A DNA stretch of 9,660 nucleotides from an uncultured Verrucomicrobiota bacterium. Lineage in GTDB: Bacteria; Verrucomicrobiota; Verrucomicrobiae; Opitutales; Opitutaceae. A program made the position numbers and the translations under genes. Positions 5,801 to 9,660 of this stretch are shown piece by piece. Below the pieces are notes generated by a model. The model made no database searches. It was not told the DNA's origin and saw only the letters and a program-made list of their open reading frames with translations. Numbering within the stretch: the first letter of the stretch is position 1; every line of letters starts with the position of its first letter. The stretch is from positions 1-9,660 of the forward strand of contig CAMLQS010000189.1 in the NCBI GenBank assembly GCA_946482165.1, written 5' to 3'.

Positions 5801-8469
5801 ACGAAGCCGCCGTTGATTTCGAGCGCGCCGCCGTCCCAGTCGCCGGCGGCGGTGAAATCGAGACCGGTGTTGGGCTCGATGCGCACGGTGCCTTGGTTCA
5901 CGAAGGTCCAATCGACGGGGGCGACGCCGCTGCCGACCGTGCCGTCGCGCCAGAGCAGGCCGTAGTTTAAGAACTCGGCGCCCGCTCCGCGGAGTCCGCC
6001 TTGCTGGGTGAGCCGGACGGTGGAGTTGGAATAATTGACCCAGCGGGAGCCTGCCCCCGAGACCAGACCTTGGCCGTGGATCGTGCTCGTGACATCGGGG
6101 CCGCCAGATGCCAGACCGTTGTAGAACTGGCCCTGAATGGTGCTGCCCTGATTCACCCCGGCGCGATTCCACGTCGTATCGGCCACCATGTTCACCGAGA
6201 GATCAGCCAGGATCTGCGTCTGGACGAAGGTCTGCGGCGTGGAGATCACCCAGGCGCCGGCCGTGACACGGAGAGTGGAGCCAAACACCGTCAGCCGGGC
6301 GCCGTCCGCGAAGGGCAGGCGGACGTCGCCGTAAGAATCAGGGTCCACCGGGAGCGTGTAGTCGGCGAGCTGCACCGTGCCTTGGCCGAAGAGTTCAAAC
6401 GTTCCAAGCGGGGAGGTGTTCGGAAAGTAGAGGGCTGAGCCCGCCGCGATGGTGGCGGTGCCTCCCTCCCAGTTGCCGGGCGTGTTGACGATCATCTGGC
6501 CGCCGTCCACCGCGAGATGGCTGAAGTTGCTAAACGTCCAGTCCACGCTGGCGGTGCCGGAGCCGATCTTGCGAATGGTGTTAAACTGGCCGGCGGGAGC
6601 GGCGGCGTTGTCGAGAAGCATCTCGCCTTCGAGGAACACGTCTCCGGCGAGGACCAGGGCGGGATTGGATGGCCCGACGGGATCGTTGGTGAACGTTTTC
6701 CCGCCGACGCCGGTCACCAGGATGTTTTCGAGACGAAGATCGGCGCTTTCGTTGCGGGTGTTGACGTCGAGATGGATGCCGGGATCGGTCAACTCGTGCG
6801 AGGGTCCGCCGAGGACCGCGCCGGCGCCGCGAAAGACGACGGTGCCCGTCCCGCGGAGCGCGCCGTCGGTGAACTTCATCGGTCCGTCGAGCGTGAGCGT
6901 GTGGGCGGTGGCGGCATCGAAGCCGCTGAGCGTGATCTGGCTGCCGGCCGCGAACTGGAGCGTGGTGTCGGCGAAGGTGTCGGCGTGGGTGCCGACGCTG
7001 CCCAGGGTGCCGACCGAGCCGGTGCCGGTGAACGTAGTCGTGCCATCCGGCAGCGTGACTCGCCAAGCGAGGCGACCGCCGTCGCTGAGGGCGACCGTGC
7101 CGCCGTCCCAGTGGCGGGCGTTTTGCACTTCGAGCTGGCCGCCGGCGATGTCGAGCAGGCCGCGGTGGTCGCTGGTCCACTCGATGCGACCGTTGGTGGC
7201 GGCGCCGGCCCCGCGGTAGCGGAGGGTGGCGCCGGCGGCGTTGTCTAGCACCATGCTGCCGTAGAGGATGGCGTGTCCGGTGAGGTCGAGCGTGGAGTCG
7301 GCGATGTTGCTCCAAGTATAACTGTTGGAACCGGAGATGCCCGCGCCCGCTCCGCCGCCCGTGACGGTGGCGGCGCCTTCGTTTCGGACATTCAGGTAAA
7401 TGTATGAGCCTATATCGACCCCATCGGCGGCGGGCAACGCGAAGGAGGTCGCGCCCCGCAGGATGAGGCGGCCATCGGCGCCGGTGAAGTAGCTGTTTCG
7501 GAGGGTGACCGGTCCGTCGAGCGTGAGGTCGTGGTTGATGTCGTAGGGGTGGAACCCATCGATGACGACCGCGCTGTCGGCGGCGAAATCGAGGGTGAGG
7601 TCGCCGGCCATGTCGCCGCCCAGCCCGGTGATGGAGCCGGTGCCGTTGACCGCGACTTCGCCGCTCGGGAGACTGAAATTGAGGTCCAGGGTGGCTTTGT
7701 TCGAGAGGGTGACGCCGCCGCCGTCCCAGTCGCCGGCCGAGGCGTCTAGGGTGAGTTTGCCTCCCTGCACGTTGAGCTGGCCGTGGTGGTCGAAGGCCCG
7801 CCGGAAGGAACCGTCGGGCTGGCTCAGACTGGCGACGAGCGTGGCGTTGCCGGAGCCGGTTTTGGTGAGCGTGGCGCCGGCTTGGTTGACGAAACCGGAG
7901 TAGGCTCCGCCGATTTGGGTGGCGCCGAAAAGGAACGAGGCGCCGGTATGGTTGGTGACGACCGGCTGGGAGCCGACGCCGCCGACCATGCTGAAGGCCG
8001 TCCCGTGCGTGCTGTAGACGACTGCGTCGCCGTAGTTGTCGACGTCGCCATAGAACGAAACCAGGGTGCCGGTCGTGTCGGTCAGGCCGAACTGGCTTTG
8101 GCCGCGCAGCGTGAGCTGGTTGAAAAGCGTGACGACGCCGTCCGCGCGAAAGTTGTTGAGCACCTCGAGGCTGCCGCCGGCGCCGGCCACCATCTGGTCG
8201 ACGATCCGCGCGCTGCCGACGGTGAAGGAGCCGGTCAGCTCGGAGTATTCATTTACCACTACCGTATCGGTGGAGCCGGGAAGGCCGCCGCCCCAGTTGC
8301 GCGCGTCGCTCCAGAGGAAGGTGCGCGGCTCGGGATCGCCGGGGATGACGGCGTAGTGAGGATTGAATACGTAGGTGCTCTGGGCGAGGGCGTTGCAGGC
8401 GAGGGCAAGGGCCATCGACGACGCGAAGGTGCGAGGGAAATGCATGGCGGGTGTGGATCGACATGGCAT
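2866..8469 (-). CDS. Giant secreted repeat protein with PEP-CTERM sorting signal
   Basis: The gene encodes up to 1,867 residues (numbered from the ATG at 8469). The ATG at 8445 (Met9) is at least as likely a start, because it leaves a standard short signal peptide; neither start has a clear Shine-Dalgarno. After the signal peptide comes an opening motif NWGGGLPGSTD (58-68), typical of repeat-rich exported proteins. A long Gly/Thr/Asn/Val-rich passenger follows, with alternating short hydrophobic strands, probably a beta-solenoid. It has seven degenerate units marked by DWDGG-like motifs (residues 248, 454, 667, 878, 1116, 1342, 1574) and many N-x-(T/A)-G-(A/G)-x-F motifs. The segment GPGNSPGTL (1738-1746) resembles the C-terminal part of autotransporter-associated strand-repeat proteins. 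The end is VPEP (1843-1846), a hydrophobic stretch and RRRR. No Cys is seen after the signal peptide. The likely fate is export, then PEP-CTERM-dependent sorting to the cell envelope or extracellular matrix. A structural or adhesive role is inferred; no enzyme motif is visible. Confidence 0.93.
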   Translation of the reverse strand: MPCRSTPAMHFPRTFASSMALALACNALAQSTYVFNPHYAVIPGDPEPRTFLWSDARNWGGGLPGSTDTVVVNEYSELTGSFTVGSARIVDQMVAGAGGSLEVLNNFRADGVVTLFNQLTLRGQSQFGLTDTTGTLVSFYGDVDNYGDAVVYSTHGTAFSMVGGVGSQPVVTNHTGASFLFGATQIGGAYSGFVNQAGATLTKTGSGNATLVASLSQPDGSFRRAFDHHGQLNVQGGKLTLDASAGDWDGGGVTLSNKATLDLNFSLPSGEVAVNGTGSITGLGGDMAGDLTLDFAADSAVVIDGFHPYDINHDLTLDGPVTLRNSYFTGADGRLILRGATSFALPAADGVDIGSYIYLNVRNEGAATVTGGGAGAGISGSNSYTWSNIADSTLDLTGHAILYGSMVLDNAAGATLRYRGAGAATNGRIEWTSDHRGLLDIAGGQLEVQNARHWDGGTVALSDGGRLAWRVTLPDGTTTFTGTGSVGTLGSVGTHADTFADTTLQFAAGSQITLSGFDAATAHTLTLDGPMKFTDGALRGTGTVVFRGAGAVLGGPSHELTDPGIHLDVNTRNESADLRLENILVTGVGGKTFTNDPVGPSNPALVLAGDVFLEGEMLLDNAAAPAGQFNTIRKIGSGTASVDWTFSNFSHLAVDGGQMIVNTPGNWEGGTATIAAGSALYFPNTSPLGTFELFGQGTVQLADYTLPVDPDSYGDVRLPFADGARLTVFGSTLRVTAGAWVISTPQTFVQTQILADLSVNMVADTTWNRAGVNQGSTIQGQFYNGLASGGPDVTSTIHGQGLVSGAGSRWVNYSNSTVRLTQQGGLRGAGAEFLNYGLLWRDGTVGSGVAPVDWTFVNQGTVRIEPNTGLDFTAAGDWDGGALEINGGFVRFANTAPSGTVDVFSGGGDFIFHNAHVGEAGLTLNFADTDSLYRRAIFSDFSGPGRVVLSGRDVYLQRDDTSDNFIRSAGETGTDTPNYGDFVWANTGGVELRGDIVFAPSINLPLSARELDLRTSIDVVGRFRMDGATIRSTRSDITVKNGGRLVVDSSAILHYYGSAKPGRLIVETGGVLETAARNITNNTTSDVHIPLDLHGTLAMGAHHRLVVFNYDSETDWSGGRVELDPSGTAEIDFFQTKSAPLGEPTFSGPGQINFGGFESAVDVTNRIYVFDLYPTVSLAGVSLTGPDAYLRLVGKAHLAPEINVFSLGSDRDDQRLELMGEFTLKPEYSSGRTLIGGLSQVNNFGDVVVKGIETTGTSWRNETGSTFQIGTMAYRLTANTDLLLHTPVGPVPAFNSNFYNEAGADFRVVGPTRVNWYFHNFGRVQVVGPGTHLTFANVFRNFSGGELEMEADTRITFDGFAPSGVSTAGTPLFRGGGNVYFKGAEAAAPMMMDGTVLAFGANASGRPFVTGQHLGFASANTTLRLEGSAVLDFGLFNVAPALGGGNTLELAGDFDMTLGPGGNMFPLSVPAVQNSGRVATNPNGATTYHTLATSVSGLLWHNQTGGNFVLNHGVDLAHSVPSGGTVPVFLNDTGATFTVTGGVYGASNIAWDFTNRGLIDVQGGGLVFQGVFTNEAGGDFRVGGGGSIDFGSNAVITLANFGTGDGTIRAGQVNIDANLVNTGGPDSQVRIVTSGLTIGDTQVSGSGDLGDLEVVIGHGGISGAPFGVVSMQIRSRASITTSDSRTYIAEGLSFIPADPLRIPTLSVDAGVTLILGGSVRGTGTITATELEFTGAIVGPGNSPGTLELVGDTTFANDTIFEFELGAGAQDLITVDGDLVLDGTVDITSLFDLETGSYTLFTYTGTLTDNELLLGTLGEGIESATLFTDLTNRRIGVNLIFVAVPEPASYASFLGLAALGAVALRRRR
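2869..2943 (-). other. PEP-CTERM sorting domain (C-terminal 25 residues)
   Basis: Residues 1843-1867 of the giant protein read Val-Pro-Glu-Pro, then a hydrophobic Ala/Leu/Gly stretch of about 17 residues, then four arginines up to the stop. This three-part layout is the PEP-CTERM signal recognised by exosortase-type systems, in the short form common in verrucomicrobial proteins. No exosortase gene is in the window. Confidence 0.9.
3670..7857 (-). repeat. Seven degenerate protein-level repeats of about 206-238 residues
   Basis: Seven copies of a common core were found by reading the translated protein. Each core begins with a short (T/N)-W-x-F-x-N or similar stretch, followed by a strand pair such as GLLDIAGGQLEVQ, then the marker (D/N/H)-W-(D/E/S)-G-G. 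A second strand region and often PSGT plus a G-x-G motif follow. Marker residues lie at W248 (7726-7728), W454 (7108-7110), W667 (6469-6471), W878 (5836-5838), W1116 (5122-5124), F1342 (4444-4446) and N1574 (3748-3750). Spacings are 206, 213, 211, 238, 226 and 232 residues. Units 1 and 2 are most alike and also share LTLDGP at residues 315 and 525. The last copies have lost the Trp. Unit boundaries are approximate. Confidence 0.75.
8383..8445 (-). other. Signal peptide of the PEP-CTERM protein
   Basis: From Met9 the sequence has a short N-region with Arg13, a hydrophobic core (ASSMALALA) and an Ala-Leu-Ala site before Gln30. This fits Sec export with signal peptidase I cleavage after Ala29. 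A Cys at position 25 has Ala rather than Leu at -3, so it is not a good lipobox. Confidence 0.8.
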
Positions 8470-8526
8470 TCCGCTGCTGCGTCGGACAGGCCGGGGCTGG
8501 AACCGGACCTAATGCCGCGAATAAGG

Positions 8527-8563
8527 TTCGTTTAAGTATAGTAAATGGCCATGCCGATTCGGG
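8527..8563 (-). promoter_or_regulatory. Candidate promoter of the PEP-CTERM gene
   Basis: This is the most AT-rich spot of the intergenic gap. Read on the minus strand it holds TATACT (8540 down to 8535), one mismatch from the sigma-70 -10 consensus. It lies about 90 bases before the ATG at 8445. No convincing -35 box is found at the expected distance (CCCGAA at 17-bp spacing), so the call is tentative. The leader would be about 60-85 bases long. Confidence 0.3.
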
Positions 8564-8652
8564 CTGACCAGCGGAACCGTAGCCATGTGGGTAGGGCGCG
8601 ACCGCCGTGTTCCCGCCCTGCCTCGAATCGGATCTACCGGAACTTGGATACG

Positions 8653-8680
8653 AAAAGGCCGCGCCGGGAGCGGCGCGGCC
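8653..8680 (-). terminator. Rho-independent terminator of alaS
   Basis: GGCCGCGCCG (8657-8666) and CGGCGCGGCC (8671-8680) form a perfect 10-bp GC-only stem around a 4-base loop. On the minus strand the stem is followed by TTTT (8656-8653). It lies 51 bases after the alaS stop codon and upstream of the candidate promoter of the next gene, so alaS and the PEP-CTERM gene are probably separate transcription units. The T-run is short. Confidence 0.75.
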
Positions 8681-8731
8681 TGGGGTGGCGAATGACGGGC
8701 CGAGGGACCGGCTCGTCCACCGGGAGTGCGG

Positions 8732-9660
8732 TTACGCGAGAGCGGAGGCGAGTTTGTCGACGGCTTTGCCGCCGCCCATGGCGACGTCGGGTTTGCCGCC
8801 GCCTTTGCCGTCGAGCTGGGCCGTCAGCGCCTGGATGATCTTGCCGGCGTTCTTGCCGGCCTTGATCGCGGCGGGCGAACACAGGGCGACGACGCTGGCC
8901 TTGTCGCCGATCACGGCGCCGAGCTGCACCACGCCTTCGCCGAGCTGGCCGAGGACCTGCGAACCGAGGTTGCGCAGCGCCTCGGGGCCGTCGACGACGA
9001 CCACGGCGGAAACGAATTTGAAGCCGTCCTTCTCGGTCGCGGCGGCGACGAGCTTGGTCGCCTGCGCGGCGGCGGCGGCCTGTTCGAGGGCCTTGAGCTT
9101 CTTCTCCTGCTCGGCTTTCTCGGCGAGGAGGCTGGTGAGGCGCTGTTCGAGCTGGGAGACCGGCGCGCCGACTTTTTCGGCGAGGGCGTAGATGCGGGCT
9201 TCCTCGGCGGCGACGAAGTCGTAGGCGGCCTGGCCGCAGACGGCCTCGAGGCGGCGGGTGCCGGCGGCGACCGCGCCTTCGGAGACGATCTTGAAGAGGC
9301 CGATCTCGCCGGTGGTGTTGACGTGGGTGCCGCCGCAGAGCTCGCGGCTGTAGCCGCCGATGTCGACGACGCGGACGCGCTTGCCGTATTTCTCGCCGAA
9401 GAAGGCGAGGGTGCCGGCGGGCTTCTTGTCGAAGTCGGTCTCGTAGCCCTGGACCTCGGCGTTGTCGAGGATGCGCCAGTTGACGATGTGCTCGATCTCG
9501 CGGAGCTGGGCCGGGGTGACGGCCTCGAAGTGCGAGAAGTCGAAGCGCATGCGGTCGGGGGCGTTGAGCGAGCCGGCCTGGCGGACGTGGGTGCCGAGCA
9601 CGCGGCGGAGCGCGAAGTTCAGCAGGTGGGTCGCGGAGTGGTGGCGCTGGATGGCGCGGC
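8732..9660 (-). CDS. alaS: Alanyl-tRNA synthetase, C-terminal third (5' truncated)
   Basis: AlaRS charges tRNA-Ala with alanine in the cytoplasm and hydrolyses mischarged Ser- or Gly-tRNA-Ala in its editing domain. The frame stays open to the window edge, so the catalytic domain and start lie beyond 9660; the GTG at 9601 is internal. The editing zinc site is intact: HSATH (9626-9640, HxxxH) and CGGTH (Cys at 9335-9337, His at 9323-9325). Family hallmarks between and after them are RQAGSL, RFDFSHFEA, FFGEKYG, ELCGGTHV and TGEIGLFKI. A coiled-coil linker rich in Ala, Glu and Lys follows (about 9030-9180). The last part is the C-Ala / DHHA1-type domain, ending in the glycine-rich GKGGGKPDVAMGGG stretch, with TAA at 8732-8734. 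Nothing is missing from the visible part. It is a housekeeping gene and gives no functional hint for its neighbours. Confidence 0.97.
   Translation of the reverse strand, partial: RAIQRHHSATHLLNFALRRVLGTHVRQAGSLNAPDRMRFDFSHFEAVTPAQLREIEHIVNWRILDNAEVQGYETDFDKKPAGTLAFFGEKYGKRVRVVDIGGYSRELCGGTHVNTTGEIGLFKIVSEGAVAAGTRRLEAVCGQAAYDFVAAEEARIYALAEKVGAPVSQLEQRLTSLLAEKAEQEKKLKALEQAAAAAQATKLVAAATEKDGFKFVSAVVVVDGPEALRNLGSQVLGQLGEGVVQLGAVIGDKASVVALCSPAAIKAGKNAGKIIQALTAQLDGKGGGKPDVAMGGGKAVDKLASALA

Noticed and set aside
4231..5970. 579-codon open frame on the + strand inside the PEP-CTERM gene
   Set aside because: It is antisense to a clearly real repeat protein and gives a low-complexity Gly/Val/Ala/Asp product. 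Several other open frames along 5369-8535 are similar shadows.
8393..8409. Possible lipoprotein signal (Cys25 in the leader)
   Set aside because: The residues before Cys are Ala-Leu-Ala rather than Leu-(Ala/Ser)-(Gly/Ala), and a better signal peptidase I site (Ala-Leu-Ala before Gln30) follows four residues later.
2866..8469. Type Va autotransporter with its own beta-barrel
   Set aside because: No C-terminal barrel strands or terminal aromatic residue are present; the protein ends in VPEP, a hydrophobic stretch and RRRR.
8489..8498. Second copy of the 10-mer GGCCGGGGCT found in the terminator at 2820-2829
   Set aside because: It lacks a complementary partner nearby, and a GC-rich 10-mer is easily shared by chance in this composition. 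It does not look like a mobile-element end.
8545..9191. Open frames on the + strand across the intergenic gap and the 3' end of alaS
   Set aside because: They are antisense to intact AlaRS coding sequence, pass through the alaS terminator, and encode Arg- or Ser/Pro-rich text without homology cues.
1..9660. CRISPR arrays, tRNA/rRNA genes, insertion sequences, toxin-antitoxin or defence genes
   Set aside because: I looked for short regularly spaced repeats, cloverleaf-like segments, transposase motifs with terminal inverted repeats, and small paired genes, and saw none. The repeats present are protein-level units inside one gene.

Overview
The window is GC-rich throughout and densely coding. 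It holds one complete gene and two genes cut by the window edges. The best guess for the host is an Opitutaceae-like verrucomicrobium. This rests on three things: the very short PEP-CTERM tail (Val-Pro-Glu-Pro, a short hydrophobic stretch, then four arginines), an autotransporter-like repeat passenger joined to that tail, and the lack of Shine-Dalgarno signals. This is inference from protein style; no rRNA is present to confirm it.

Left (1-2740, + strand): the 3' part of a gene for a multidomain protein. It runs from a type I phosphodiesterase / alkaline-phosphatase-superfamily domain, through a TPR helical region, to a PAPS-type sulfotransferase domain. The true start lies upstream of the window. 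A 20-bp perfect palindrome follows its stop codon directly.

Middle (2866-8469, - strand): a single 5.6-kb gene for a secreted protein of about 1,860 residues. It has a signal peptide, a long repeat-rich beta-type passenger, a C-terminal segment with the motif GPGNSPGTL, and a PEP-CTERM sorting tail. The passenger contains seven degenerate copies of a repeat about 206-238 residues long, each marked by a Trp/aromatic-x-Gly-Gly-type motif. The first four copies average exactly 210 codons apart and still share short identical DNA stretches. A rho-independent terminator follows the gene in the convergent gap with the left gene.

Gap 8470-8731: 262 bp holding the leader and a weak candidate promoter of the PEP-CTERM gene, then the terminator hairpin of the next gene. 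I see no small gene or RNA gene in it.

Right (8732-9660, - strand): the 3' third of alaS (alanyl-tRNA synthetase), covering the editing domain and the C-terminal domain, followed by its own terminator.

The genes are unlikely to form one operon: the left gene converges on the middle one, and alaS has its own terminator before the middle gene. The left and middle genes could both relate to the cell surface (glycan or lipid modification, and an exported surface protein), but only position suggests this. I found no CRISPR array, insertion sequence, phage gene, tRNA or rRNA. The most noteworthy items are the phosphodiesterase-TPR-sulfotransferase fusion and the long-period repeat architecture of the PEP-CTERM protein.
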